Below are positions 50,595 through 59,085 of a DNA stretch of 64,000 nucleotides, in pieces. Every line of letters begins with the position of its first letter. Position 1 is the first letter of the stretch. The DNA comes from a bacterium (GTDB lineage: Bacteria > Myxococcota_A > UBA9160 > UBA4427): assembly GCA_024742285.1 (NCBI GenBank), contig JANSYR010000002.1, positions 186,001-250,000 of the forward strand. The letters are read 5' to 3'. The notes beneath the pieces were generated by a model. That model had not been told where the DNA came from and ran no database searches. It was given only the letters and a program-made list of their open reading frames with translations. The position numbers and the translations under genes were made by a program.

Positions 50595-51143
50595 ATGCAG
50601 GTGAAGATCGAGCCTTCGGGCGCAGCCCCGGTCCCGGTGACGCCGGGCGACGACAAGAAGAGCGGGGGCGCCGAAGGGGCCGCCGGGTCCCGGACCGACG
50701 CCACGACGGGACGGGACGGATCGGCGAGCCGCAGCGAGGCCGCGGACGATGCGTCCCGACTCGCGCTCTCGCTCCGCGCGCTGGCGGCGCAGCGGAGTGC
50801 GGCCGGAGAAGGTTCCCTGTTCTCGCGTCTGGGGAAGCCCGTCGATCCGGCCGATCTCGCCGGGCGCATTCGGTCCGACCCGTCCGGAGCGATCGCCGCA
50901 CAGGGAGCCGTCGCCCCGGGTCGCGCCCTTCGTCTGCTCGCGGCTTCGAACCCGGAGATCTCGCCGAGCCGCCTCGCGGAGATCACGACGGCGTTCGAGA
51001 ATCGGCTGGCCGCGACCCTCGAGCCGCTGGAGGTCGACGAGAACGCCGCTGCGGCGCCCCTGCCGGCCGATCGGATCGAGGCGATTCGTGCACGGATCGA
51101 AGCGTGGCGCGCGGCGGCGCCCTGGGCGGGCTCGCTGGGGTAG
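50595..51143 (+). CDS. Unknown protein behind a sigma-54 promoter
   Basis: A 182-residue protein. The first 50 residues are low-complexity (Gly/Ala/Ser/Thr/Asp); residues 50-182 are helical, with 'SRLALSLRALAAQRSAAGE' and 'DLAGRIRSDPSGAIAAQGAV', a block reminiscent of short flagellar or regulatory proteins, though no family match is certain. ATG 50595 has GGAGAGA upstream; ATG 50583 in frame is possible. Its promoter suggests expression under an enhancer-dependent programme, for example motility or nitrogen response. Confidence 0.55.
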   Translation: MQVKIEPSGAAPVPVTPGDDKKSGGAEGAAGSRTDATTGRDGSASRSEAADDASRLALSLRALAAQRSAAGEGSLFSRLGKPVDPADLAGRIRSDPSGAIAAQGAVAPGRALRLLAASNPEISPSRLAEITTAFENRLAATLEPLEVDENAAAAPLPADRIEAIRARIEAWRAAAPWAGSLG

Positions 51144-51155
51144 CCCCGGGGCGCA

Positions 51156-51171
51156 TGTGACGCGCATCACT
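51156..51171. promoter_or_regulatory. CRP/FNR-like site
   Basis: TGTGA-CGCGCA-TCACT: the consensus TGTGA-N6-TCACA with one mismatch. It lies right after the stop of the preceding gene. No CRP-family gene is in the window. Confidence 0.3.
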
Positions 51172-51300
51172 CGTGCGAACGAAGTGCGCTCGGGGCGTAG
51201 CGTTCCCGCAATACGGGCGCGGTCCAGATCTCGTGAAAGAGAAATCGACGTTTTCCCGACTCGCCGCGCCACGTGTCCCGAGAATGGGTCACTTATCTCT

Positions 51301-51323
51301 ATGACAGTGGGGGACCCTGTCAT
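51301..51323. promoter_or_regulatory. Inverted repeat ATGACAG-N9-CTGTCAT
   Basis: Seven-base arms at 51301-51307 and 51317-51323, about 570 bp before the sigma factor start. It could be an operator or a hairpin in a long leader. Confidence 0.35.
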
Positions 51324-51895
51324 TTCTCTGGGATCCGGAACGAGGCTGTGTGCCTGCGTTGCGACTCGCGACGTGGCTCACGTCCGCCAGCAGGCGGTCT
51401 GAAGCCGTTCCGTCGATCACCCCATCGACAAAATCGGAATGTGAAGCTGAACGACCGCTCGGAAGGCGGGTGTGGGGATCTCTGCCTCTCGCGGAAGCGG
51501 AAGGGACGGACCGCGCGCACCTGAGGGTCGAATCGAACGCGACGGCGACGCGAAGAGCGTCGAGTCGGACGATTTCGACGCGACGGCGGCGAGCGGCTCG
51601 AAGTCCGACCACCGCGATTCGGGGAGACCCGCATCCAGAATCCGGCGCAACGGACGTAGGCCGCGTTTCAGGGAGCGCTTCGCTCCGGAGGTGCATCTCG
51701 GAAGCGCTCTCGTAGCGCCGCGCGGACACGTGGGTCCGCGGGGTGCGACCGGACCGGAAGGAATCGTTGGCTCTCGTTCGCCCGACACGACGTGGCGTGG
51801 CACGGCGAACGTGAATGACGGGCTGGCGACCGGGCGAGGGCGCAGAAGATGCAGGGGCGTTTCGAGCGTGGGCTCGAGCGGCCCGAGGAGATGTC

Positions 51896-52639
51896 GTGTC
51901 CCGTACGTCCGCTGCTGCGGCGTTGATGATCGAACCGGACGAGGTCGAGTCCTCCGGTGCGATGGTCGAGCGCCATGCTGATGCTCAAGATTCCCTGATC
52001 GACCCGAACGCGTCGGAAGCGCAAGTCGCGGGTGAGACGCAGGCGCTCAGCGAGCTCTCCGACCAGGCGCTGCTCGAAGGGCTGCGGGCCCAGAGCGAGC
52101 CCCACTTCGGCGAGCTCTACAACCGCTACTTCCAGCGGATCTACAACTTCGTGTACGCGCGCATGCGCAACCACGCGGAGACCGAGGAGGTCGTCCAGGA
52201 GACCTTCCTGGCGGTCTTCCGATCCTTCGAGAACTACCGCGGACAGTCGTCGCTGCTGTCCTGGATCTACGGGATCGCGAAGAACACGACGAACAATCAC
52301 CTTCGCCGCGCGAAGAGCCAGAACGAACGGATCGACCTCGCCGACGACGAGGATCTCGTGCCGCGTGCGTCCCTCGGTGAGGGCATGCCCGACGAACAGC
52401 TCGACATGCAGCGCTTCGGTGACCTGCTCGCGGAGCGCCTCGACGGCGTGGCCGACTGGCAGGCCGAGATCTTCGAGATGCGTCACTTCGAGAACCTCTC
52501 GATTCCCGAGATCTCCGAGCGCACCAAGCGCTCGAGTGACGCGGTCCGGTCGAGTCTCTATCGCGTGAAGCGACTCTTCTTCGAGGCGGCCGCGGCGAAC
52601 GGAATCGCCGTGGCGGTCGCCGGGGGGAGCCGTCGATGA
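51896..52639 (+). CDS. ECF-type RNA polymerase sigma factor
   Basis: A 247-residue sigma-70-family protein. Residues 60-130 are region 2: 'FGELYNRYFQRIYNFVYARM', 'AETEEVVQETFLAVFRSFENYRG' (blocks AETEEVVQETFLAVF and RSFENYRG) and 'LLSWIYGIAKNTTNNHLRR'. Region 4 follows ('FEMRHFENLSIPEISERTKRSSDAVRSSLYRVKRLFF', read as FEMRHFENLSIPEIS and SDAVRSSLYRVKRLFF). The N-terminal 40 residues are an acidic extension. GTG 51896 was chosen for the AGGAG 5 bases upstream; ATG 51926 is the alternative. The gene after it overlaps by 4 bp, the usual place of an anti-sigma factor. Confidence 0.85.
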   Translation: MSRTSAAAALMIEPDEVESSGAMVERHADAQDSLIDPNASEAQVAGETQALSELSDQALLEGLRAQSEPHFGELYNRYFQRIYNFVYARMRNHAETEEVVQETFLAVFRSFENYRGQSSLLSWIYGIAKNTTNNHLRRAKSQNERIDLADDEDLVPRASLGEGMPDEQLDMQRFGDLLAERLDGVADWQAEIFEMRHFENLSIPEISERTKRSSDAVRSSLYRVKRLFFEAAAANGIAVAVAGGSRR

Positions 52640-52971
52640 AGCGCATGATGCAGGACGTCGTCGGTCGCCCGATCACGCGGGAGACGACCCGTGGATACGC
52701 TCGCGACGTGGCGGGTGCTTCCTTCGCTCCGATCACGCTCGACGTCGCGTCGTTCCGCCACGCACTCGACGATCCGATGGGCACGGCCGAGACCGACGCC
52801 GAGTGGCTGGCCGAGTTTTCCGAGTTCATGGCCGGGGACGACGAGCTCGACCGGGCTGCGAAGAGCGGCGGGCGTTCGAGTCCGGACCCGATGTTTCGTG
52901 AGCGTCTGCGCCGACGGCTCTGGCGCACCCACGTGCTCGCGAACGTTCGCGACAGCGGCGAGACCCACTAG
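52636..52971 (+). CDS. Small protein coupled to the ECF sigma factor
   Basis: A 111-residue soluble protein starting MKRMMQDVVG, overlapping the sigma stop (ATGA). The middle is acidic ('WLAEFSEFMAGDDELDRAAK'), the end basic ('RERLRRRLWRTHVLANV'). It lacks the transmembrane helix and HxxxCxxC zinc motif of usual anti-sigma factors, so any control of the sigma factor would be of another type. The C-terminal 'FRERLRRRLW' fits the short basic-helix class of sigma-operon proteins seen in deltaproteobacteria. No family name can be given. Confidence 0.6.
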   Translation: MKRMMQDVVGRPITRETTRGYARDVAGASFAPITLDVASFRHALDDPMGTAETDAEWLAEFSEFMAGDDELDRAAKSGGRSSPDPMFRERLRRRLWRTHVLANVRDSGETH

Positions 52972-53207
52972 CGACCTCGTTCCCCCCGGATCGAGCGCGC
53001 GGCCCGCGTCGCGACCGCCAGGGACCTCCGCGCGGGGGGGCATGGCGCCGTGCGCTGCTTCGCCCGCGGGGTCGTGGCGACGGTCCGCACCGCGGTGTAG
53101 GGAACGGGCTGCGCCCGATTCGTCCCGGGTGGCGTCCCGGCGGGATTGGGGCAACTTGGGCAGGCCACCGTCGGCGCCGTCCACGGTTCACAAGGAGGGA
53201 GGTTCCC

Positions 53208-53768
53208 ATGTCGATCGACCTCGAAACCAACGAAGAGCTTCCCCAGGACGAGGCCTATTTCGACGACGGACCTTCCCGGGTGCGGAGCTTCGATGCCCGC
53301 CTGCTCGAGGAGCCCTTGACGCTGCTGCCGAGTCGGCCGCCGCTCGCGATGGGGCGGGACGACTCGGTCAAGAGCGCGATGCACGCGATGCGGAAACGCC
53401 ACCGGAGCTGCGTCCTGATCACGCAGGACGGGACGCTCCACTCGCCGCTGATCGGGATCTTCACCGAGCGCGACGTGCTCCTCAAGATCATCGACTCCGG
53501 CCGCAACCCGGTGGACGTCTCGCTCGCGGACGTGATGACGACGGAGCCCGAGTCGCTCGCGATCGACGCGAAGCTCGCCTGGGCGCTCAACATGATGAGC
53601 GTCGGAGGCTTCCGCCACCTTCCCGTGACCGACGAACGCGGCTGGCCCGCCTTCATCATCTCGGTCCGGGACATCGTCGAGTTCCTGGTGGAGTCCTTCC
53701 CCGCGGAGATCCTCAATCTCCCGCCGGACTTCCGCCGAGAGAAGAGCCTGCCGCGCGACGGCGCCTGA
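53208..53768 (+). CDS. Two-CBS-domain protein
   Basis: A 186-residue cytoplasmic protein with two CBS motifs, about residues 45-105 ('SVKSAMHAMRKRHRSCVLIT', 'GIFTERDVLLKI') and 110-170 ('DVMTTEPESLAIDAKLAWALNMM' as DVMTTEPESLAI and DAKLAWALNMM, 'HLPVTDERGWPAFIISVRDIVEF' as HLPVTDERGWPAF and IISVRDIVEF). CBS pairs bind adenine nucleotides and act as energy sensors. No effector domain is fused. AAGGAGGGAGG precedes ATG 53208 very clearly. Confidence 0.85.
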   Translation: MSIDLETNEELPQDEAYFDDGPSRVRSFDARLLEEPLTLLPSRPPLAMGRDDSVKSAMHAMRKRHRSCVLITQDGTLHSPLIGIFTERDVLLKIIDSGRNPVDVSLADVMTTEPESLAIDAKLAWALNMMSVGGFRHLPVTDERGWPAFIISVRDIVEFLVESFPAEILNLPPDFRREKSLPRDGA

Positions 53769-53974
53769 GGCCCGAGCCGGTCTCCGGTGATCCCCGGATC
53801 CACGGTCCTCCGGTCGGCCGGGGCGCCGCGTCTGGGGTGAAGCCTGCACGGCCCCGTTTCGTTTCTTCCATTCCCGTTGGAAACCTTGAGTTGTGCGCGA
53901 GTGGGGACGATGTAGGCCCCTGAGTTGGGTCACTCGATTTCATCGACCCACGCCTCCGGGCGTCGCGAGGGCTC

Positions 53975-55252
53975 ATGTCGGAACCGGATAGCGAAGCATC
54001 GAACGAAGCGAACGAGTCGGCTGCGGGCTTCTTCTTCAGCCGTCAGCCGATCGTTGCGGGCGAACGCCGATTGATCGGTTGGGAGCTCGCCTTCGGCGCA
54101 CCCGACGGCCGCACCCTCTCCGCGGGAGACGAGAAGAGCGACGAATACCTGCAAGCGGCGATCGCCTTCGCGAAGAGCGCGCAGTGGGACTCGCTGCTCT
54201 GCGGCGGGCGGGCGCTGCTCCCGGTCGATCGAGGGATGATCTTCAGCGACGTGATGGAGGAGCTGCCGCGCAATCGCTTCCTCCTCGGGCTCTCGCCCTG
54301 TGACGACATCGACGCGAACCTCTCGAACCGTCTCCACGATCTGCACGGCCGCCGCGGGACGCGACTGCTCTTCTTCGGCTATTCGCGCCGGGACCGGCGG
54401 GAGCAGCTGCTCGACCTGTGCGATGCGGTGGAGATCGATGCTTTCAGTCTCGACGAAGATGCTCGGGCGCTCCTGATCCGACGCGCCCAGCGGCGCAATC
54501 TCCAGGTCCTCGCGACTTCCGTCGACGGCGACGCCGACTTCGTCCGGATTCGTGACTCGGGCTTCGAGCTCTTCTCGGGGCGCAGCTACTCCGAACACTC
54601 CGACGATGCCGACACCCAGGCCACCGCGGACGGCAAGGTCCTGCTCCAGCTCCTCGTCGAGGCACGCGGAGAGCTCGAGATCGAGCCCGTCACGAAGCAG
54701 ATCGAGTCCACGCCGGCGCTCCAGGAGGGGCTGCTTCGGCTGGTCAATTCGCTCGAACTCGCGCGCGCACAGCGCATCGAGAACGTCGGCCAGGCGCTGA
54801 TCATGATCGGCGCGAAGGGACTCTCGCGCTGGCTCAACCTGCTGCTCTTCCAGATCGGGAGCAAGCACGGCACGCGGGGGCCGCTCTTCCGGGTCGCGGC
54901 GAGCCGTGCCCGCCTGATGGAGCTGATGGTCGGGGCCGGCGTCGAGGAAGCCACGCCGGAGATCAAGGCGCGCGGCGAGATGGCGTTCCTCGTCGGCATC
55001 CTGTCGCTGGTCCACGTGCTGCTCGGTGTGGACCGGAGCAGCGCGATCTCGGATCTCGTCCTCCCGGACGAGATGAGCCTGGCGCTGTCGAGCCACCAGG
55101 GCGAGCTCGGCCGCATGCTTCGCCTCTGTGAATGCCTCGACAGCGGAGAATTCGTCGAGGCCGCGGAGATCGCGCAAGAGCTCGGCGTCGAGGCGCAGAC
55201 GCTCTGGGCGCATCAGTGCTCGGCCTTCGACTGGGTCGCGCGGATGATCTAG
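53975..55252 (+). CDS. HDOD-domain signalling protein with degenerate EAL-like N-terminus
   Basis: A 425-residue protein of the YuxH type. Residues 15-195 resemble an EAL domain ('FFFSRQPIVAGERRLIGWELAFG') but lack the catalytic Glu/Asp set, so phosphodiesterase activity is unlikely. Residues 205-400 are an HDOD domain ('LLQLLVEARGELEIEPVTKQI', 'LLRLVNSLELARAQRIENVGQALIMIGAKGLSRWL' seen as LLRLVNSLELARAQ and LIMIGAKGLSRWL). HDOD proteins act in signalling of stress, motility or cyclic dinucleotides. ATG 53975 has GAGGG upstream. Confidence 0.8.
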   Translation: MSEPDSEASNEANESAAGFFFSRQPIVAGERRLIGWELAFGAPDGRTLSAGDEKSDEYLQAAIAFAKSAQWDSLLCGGRALLPVDRGMIFSDVMEELPRNRFLLGLSPCDDIDANLSNRLHDLHGRRGTRLLFFGYSRRDRREQLLDLCDAVEIDAFSLDEDARALLIRRAQRRNLQVLATSVDGDADFVRIRDSGFELFSGRSYSEHSDDADTQATADGKVLLQLLVEARGELEIEPVTKQIESTPALQEGLLRLVNSLELARAQRIENVGQALIMIGAKGLSRWLNLLLFQIGSKHGTRGPLFRVAASRARLMELMVGAGVEEATPEIKARGEMAFLVGILSLVHVLLGVDRSSAISDLVLPDEMSLALSSHQGELGRMLRLCECLDSGEFVEAAEIAQELGVEAQTLWAHQCSAFDWVARMI

Positions 55253-55297
55253 GGGCGTCGCCCGCCCCGCGACCGGGCAAACGGCTCCGGCCGCGGC

Positions 55298-55861
55298 TCA
55301 GGTGACCTCGAGCGCCCGCGTCATCAGGATCTTGCCGGATCGGACGAGCTCGACGACGGCGTCGTCGCTGAACAGGCTGATCATCGCGTCGAGCTTCTCG
55401 CTGCCACCGTAGACGCGCAGGATCACGCTCTCGGCGGCGTAGTCGACCACCTTCGCGCTGAAGTGCTCCGCGATCTCGAGGACCTCTCGGCGCTCCTCGC
55501 CCGCGCAGCGGATCTTGATCAGGGCGATCTCGGTCTCGTAGCGATCGGAGGACGTGTGGTCGAGCGCGTGGACCACGTCGACGAGCTTCGCGAGCTGCTT
55601 GATCATCTGCTCGAGGATCGCGGGGTCGCCGGAGCAGGTGACCGTCATGCGCGAGAAGCCGTGCCGCGCCGCCGGGCTGACGACCAGACTCTCGATGTTG
55701 TAGCCCCGCCGCGAGAAGACCATCGCCACGCGCACGAGGACGCCGGGTGCGTCCCGCACGAGAAGCGAGATCGTGTGGAGGTCGCGGTTCGCCTTCTCGG
55801 CGTTGCCCGGCGCGATGGGCCGGAAGCCGGGGGCGTTCTGGATCGGAGTCGGACTGCTCAT
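55298..55861 (-). CDS. ilvN: Acetolactate synthase small subunit
   Basis: A 187-residue regulatory subunit of acetohydroxyacid synthase (branched-chain amino-acid synthesis). After a 25-residue extension it has the ACT domain: 'HTISLLVRDAPGVLVRVAMVFSRRGYNIESLVVSP' (blocks HTISLLVRDAPGVLVRVAMVF and SRRGYNIESLVVSP trimmed here to their starts HTISLLVRDAPGV and SRRGYNIESL), then 'RMTVTCSGD' and the C-terminal domain with 'VVDYAAESVILRVYGG'. It confers valine feedback inhibition on IlvB. It is 119 bp behind ilvB on the same strand, with a decamer repeat in the gap. Confidence 0.95.
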   Translation of the reverse strand: MSSPTPIQNAPGFRPIAPGNAEKANRDLHTISLLVRDAPGVLVRVAMVFSRRGYNIESLVVSPAARHGFSRMTVTCSGDPAILEQMIKQLAKLVDVVHALDHTSSDRYETEIALIKIRCAGEERREVLEIAEHFSAKVVDYAAESVILRVYGGSEKLDAMISLFSDDAVVELVRSGKILMTRALEVT

Positions 55862-55910
55862 GTCGACGGGTCCCGTTCGGAAGGTCCTGTGCGAGCAGGA
55901 CGGGGAAGGA

Positions 55911-55957
55911 AGGCGAAGCAAGGAGAAGCAAGGAGAAGCAAGGAGAAGCAAGGAGAA
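55911..55957. repeat. Decamer tandem repeat (AGGAGAAGCA) between ilvB and ilvN
   Basis: AGGCGAAGCA at 55911-55920 is followed by three exact AGGAGAAGCA units (55921-55950) and a partial fourth (AGGAGAA). On the transcribed strand it reads TGCTTCTCCT, so it is not a string of ribosome-binding sites for ilvN. Slippage could change the ilvB-ilvN spacing. Confidence 0.8.
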
Positions 55958-55980
55958 GGGCGGGGCTCGCCGGCTTCGGA

Positions 55981-57696
55981 TCAGGTGCTGCCGGTGGGCT
56001 TGGCCATCTGCTCCTTGGGCTTCTCGACGATCATGCCGGAGAGAGGAGCGCCCGCCGGGATCATCGGGAAGACGTTGTCTTCCTTCACGACCTCGGCCAC
56101 GACCAGGCACGGCCCCTCGTCGTACGCCTGGGCTTCGGACAGAATCCGCTCGACGTCCGAGGGGCGCTTGATCCGCATCGCCTTGACGCCGTACGCCTGC
56201 GCGAGCTTCACGAAGTCCGGGTTCCCGACGAGGTCCACACCCGACAGGCGATTCTCGAAGAACAGCTCCTGCCACTGGCGGACCATGCCCAGGTAGTTGT
56301 TGTTGATCACCAGGCACTTGACCGGGAGCTTGTGGATCGCCGCCGTCGCGAGCTCCGCCTGGGTCATCTGGAAGCCGCCGTCTCCGCAGACCGCCCACAC
56401 CTTCTTGTCGGGGCAGCCGAGCTGGGCGCCGATCGCCGCCGGGAAGCCGAAGCCCATCGTGCCGGCGCCGCCGGAGGAGATCCAGTGTCGGTTGGTCGTC
56501 GAGAGGCAGAACTGCGCGGCCCACATCTGGTGCTGGCCGACGTCGGTCGTGATCACCGCGTCGCCCTGGGTCACCTCGTGGAGCTTGTCGAGCACGAGCT
56601 GCGCGCGGAGACCGCCCTGCTTGGCGTACTTGAGCGGGTAGCGCTTGCGCCACTGCTCGCACTGGTCGAGCCACGCCTCGGTGTCGGCGGTCGAGACCTG
56701 CGGAATCAGCTCTTCGAGAACGAGGCGCGCATCGCCGGCGATCGCCACGTCGGCCGTCACCATCTTGCCGAACTCGGCGGGGTCGATGTCGATGTGGATC
56801 TTGGCGGCGTCGACGCAGAACTCGTCGAGCTTCCCCGTGATGCGGTCGTCCCAGCGCGCCCCGATCGCCATGATGCAGTCGCAGTTGTCGACGGCCTTGT
56901 TGGCGTAGGCCGTGCCGTGCATGCCGAGCATGCCGAGATGGAGCGGATGGGTCTCGTCCGCGGCGCCCTTGCCGAGCAGGGTGTTCACGATCGGCGCGCG
57001 CAGCTTCTCCGCCAGTCGGATCACCGCCTTGCCGGCCTGGGAGATCACGGCGCCGTGCCCCACGTAGAGGACCGGGCGCTTCGCGTTCGAGAGGATCTCG
57101 GCCGCCTGGCGGATCGCCACGTCGTCGCCGTGCGAAGGTACGTGGTATCCGGGCAGGTCGACCTCGTCCACGAAGGGCGCTTCGCACGGGCCCTGGGTCA
57201 CGTCCTTCGGCAGGTCGATCAGGACCGGGCCGGGACGGCCCGTCGTCGCGATGTGGAAGGCTTCCCGGGTGGCGCGCGGGATGTCGGCCGCGTCCTTCAG
57301 CAGGTAGCTGTGCTTCACGACGGCGTAGGTGATGCCGGTGACGTCCGCCTCCTGGAAGCCGTCCTTGCCGAGCATCGCCGAGATCGTCTGACCGGCCAGC
57401 ACGATCACGGGGACCGAATCCATCTGGGAGGTGAGGAGGCCGGTGACCGTGTTGGTCGCTCCCGGGCCGGAGGTCACGAGCACCACGCCGGGCTTGCCGG
57501 TCGCCCGGGCGTAGCCGTCGGCCATGTGGGCCGCGCCCTGCTCGTGGCGGACGAGGATCAGCTCGATGCTCGAATCGACCAGCGCGTCGAAGATCGGCAT
57601 GGCCGCGCCACCCGAATAGCCGAAGATGTACTCCACACCCTCACGTTCGAGGCACTGGATCAGCTTCTCTGCACCCGTGGGCACCCGGTTCTCCAT
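55981..57696 (-). CDS. ilvB: Acetolactate synthase large (catalytic) subunit
   Basis: A 571-residue thiamine-diphosphate enzyme that joins two pyruvates to acetolactate, or pyruvate and 2-oxobutyrate to acetohydroxybutyrate. 'GYSGGAAMPIFDAL' and 'RHEQGAAHMADGYARATGKPG' carry the ThDP-activating Glu; 'GDGGFQMTQAELATA' and 'NNNYLGMVRQWQELFF' are the ThDP/Mg-binding block; the central FAD domain lies near 195-340. Length is normal. It is first in ilvB-ilvN. The upstream 460 bp hold palindromes and the divergent promoter for the lpt side. Confidence 0.95.
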   Translation of the reverse strand: MENRVPTGAEKLIQCLEREGVEYIFGYSGGAAMPIFDALVDSSIELILVRHEQGAAHMADGYARATGKPGVVLVTSGPGATNTVTGLLTSQMDSVPVIVLAGQTISAMLGKDGFQEADVTGITYAVVKHSYLLKDAADIPRATREAFHIATTGRPGPVLIDLPKDVTQGPCEAPFVDEVDLPGYHVPSHGDDVAIRQAAEILSNAKRPVLYVGHGAVISQAGKAVIRLAEKLRAPIVNTLLGKGAADETHPLHLGMLGMHGTAYANKAVDNCDCIMAIGARWDDRITGKLDEFCVDAAKIHIDIDPAEFGKMVTADVAIAGDARLVLEELIPQVSTADTEAWLDQCEQWRKRYPLKYAKQGGLRAQLVLDKLHEVTQGDAVITTDVGQHQMWAAQFCLSTTNRHWISSGGAGTMGFGFPAAIGAQLGCPDKKVWAVCGDGGFQMTQAELATAAIHKLPVKCLVINNNYLGMVRQWQELFFENRLSGVDLVGNPDFVKLAQAYGVKAMRIKRPSDVERILSEAQAYDEGPCLVVAEVVKEDNVFPMIPAGAPLSGMIVEKPKEQMAKPTGST

Positions 57697-58163
57697 GATC
57701 GATTCCTCTCTCGCACGTCAGCCTCGAGCGTCAGCGGGGGAATGCAGGTCCCCAGGGCAGACCGAGGCCTCGGAAGGGCGTCCTCACGCTCGAAGTCGGC
57801 GCAATATGCCATAGATCGGCGCGAAAACCTCGCGACTCAACGGGATCCTCTCGAAAAAACCGCGTTTCAGAGGTCTGGGGGCCCACGCGCGAGGGCACGC
57901 GCTGTCTCTTTGTCCGCTCTCGGTCGGTTAAAACTGGCTTTCTAGAAAGATATACGTCTCGATTTAGATTCTCGCTGCGCTGGGCCCGAAACGGGGCCGG
58001 GACGCCCCTCGGGCACCGCGAGCGCGGACCCGTTAAGCTGCGCGCTTCACGTCCCGATCCGGAGACGTCGGACCCGATCCGCCGATGCGGTGTCGGAGTT
58101 CGTGGACGAGCGCAGCTTCACTGCGCCAAGCGCCCATCCGGACCGGGGCGAGGGGGAACTTCG
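57697..58163. promoter_or_regulatory. Divergent control region between ilvB and the lpt gene cluster
   Basis: About 470 bp without a gene. Notable are a perfect 12-bp palindrome CCGAGGCCTCGG (57762-57773) in the ilvB leader, a perfect 12-bp palindrome CTTTCTAGAAAG (57938-57949), and around it the most AT-rich patch nearby (57925-57975), the likely promoter zone. On the minus strand, TATGGCATATTG (around 57807-57818) could be the -10 area of ilvB. No leader peptide rich in Leu/Ile/Val codons was recognised. Confidence 0.45.
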
Positions 58164-58445
58164 ATGCGACGAATCCAGGCGGCACGAGATCAGCGGCTTT
58201 CCGGGTCGCGGCGACGGGGCGGGCTCTTCGGGCTCGTGCTGGCGGCGATCTGCGCAGCGAGTCTGTCCTTCGCATCGCCGGTCCTGGCTGACGAGTACGA
58301 CGAGGATTCCGCGGGCCACCCGCTCCGGATCGTCGCCTACGTGCTCCATCCGGTGGGTGTCGCGATCGACTACCTGATCCTGCGGCCCGCCCATTGGATC
58401 GTCTCCCAGGAGCCGATGAAGACCGTCTTCGGTCACGAGGACTAG
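58164..58445 (+). CDS. Small exported protein of unknown function
   Basis: A 93-residue protein with a signal peptide (residues 1-43, basic start MRRIQAARDQR, hydrophobic 'GLFGLVLAAICAASLSF', cleavage after VLA). The mature part 'HPLRIVAYVLHPVGVAIDYLILRP' and 'PMKTVFGHED' is compact and looks conserved in type, probably sitting in the periplasm or on the membrane. It lies 52 bp before lptC on the same strand and may belong to that operon. AGGGGGA precedes ATG 58164. Confidence 0.6.
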   Translation: MRRIQAARDQRLSGSRRRGGLFGLVLAAICAASLSFASPVLADEYDEDSAGHPLRIVAYVLHPVGVAIDYLILRPAHWIVSQEPMKTVFGHED

Positions 58446-58497
58446 CGCTGCCCCGATCGCCAGGAGGCGTGAGGAAGGCGTAGGGAGGGCCGCCTCG

Positions 58498-59085
58498 TTG
58501 CGGCAACGGACGCGGCAGAACCGACGGAGGGCAGCGGCCGTCCGTACCCGCCAGCGCCTGCCGCGATGGGCCGGGGTCGCCCTCGTCGTCATTCTGGTGA
58601 TCGCCGGGGTCGCGTCCGCGGACGTTCCGGATCCGGGCTGGCTGGACGGCGACCCCGGGCAACGGCTCGACGTTCGCGGAATGACCTTCGTCGCCAGCGA
58701 AGGCGGCGCGAACGAGATCCTGCTCCGCGCCGAGCGCGCGGACTTCTATCCGGAGCGCGAGGTCGCGGATCTCGACGTCGTCGACGTGGAGGTCACCCCC
58801 GGAGACGACCGGATCGGCTTCCGGATGCGCTGCGACGAGGGGCAGCTCAATCTGGGGACCCAGGCGTTCATCGCCGAAGGGCACGTGGTCGGGACCATCG
58901 AGGGAAACCGGCAGTTCGAAGCGCTCTGGGTGGCCTATGATGAGGCCGAGGGGGTGCTCTACACCGACGATCCCGTCCTCATCGTCGACGAGGATGGTCG
59001 CTATCGGGGTGGCGGCTTCCGCTATTTCGTGAACGAGTCGCGCTTCCGCCTGCAGGGCGGGGCGACGGTCGTGCAGGGGCCATGA
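58498..59085 (+). CDS. lptC: LPS export protein LptC
   Basis: A 195-residue bitopic protein: a basic N-terminus, one membrane helix (residues 25-40, 'GVALVVILVIAGVASAD'), then a beta-jellyroll domain ('GMTFVASEGGANEILLRAERADF', in two blocks GMTFVASEGGANEIL and LRAERADF). LptC receives LPS from the LptB2FG transporter and hands it to LptA. Position directly before lptA and lptB, with a 4-bp overlap with lptA, supports the name more than sequence identity. The start is TTG 58498, with GGGAGGG upstream. Confidence 0.8.
   Translation: MRQRTRQNRRRAAAVRTRQRLPRWAGVALVVILVIAGVASADVPDPGWLDGDPGQRLDVRGMTFVASEGGANEILLRAERADFYPEREVADLDVVDVEVTPGDDRIGFRMRCDEGQLNLGTQAFIAEGHVVGTIEGNRQFEALWVAYDEAEGVLYTDDPVLIVDEDGRYRGGGFRYFVNESRFRLQGGATVVQGP

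Larger units (their letters stand above)
51144..51895. other. Gene-free region upstream of the sigma factor with several symmetric sites
   Basis: About 750 bp without a convincing gene. It contains a CRP/FNR-type half-site pair at 51156-51171, a 7-bp inverted repeat at 51301-51323 and a GACGTG/CACGTC hairpin at 51370-51384. Open frames in it are short and lack ribosome-binding sites. It may hold the control region of the ECF sigma factor operon. Confidence 0.45.

Noticed and set aside
50379-51323. N-terminal extension of the MFS frame (832 codons in total)
   Set aside because: The extension is low-complexity, antisense to the sigma-54-driven gene, and transporters of this type start near 50378.
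55911-55957. CRISPR or set of ribosome-binding sites for ilvN
   Set aside because: Units are contiguous decamers. The AGGAG sequence is on the plus strand, whereas ilvN is on the minus strand.
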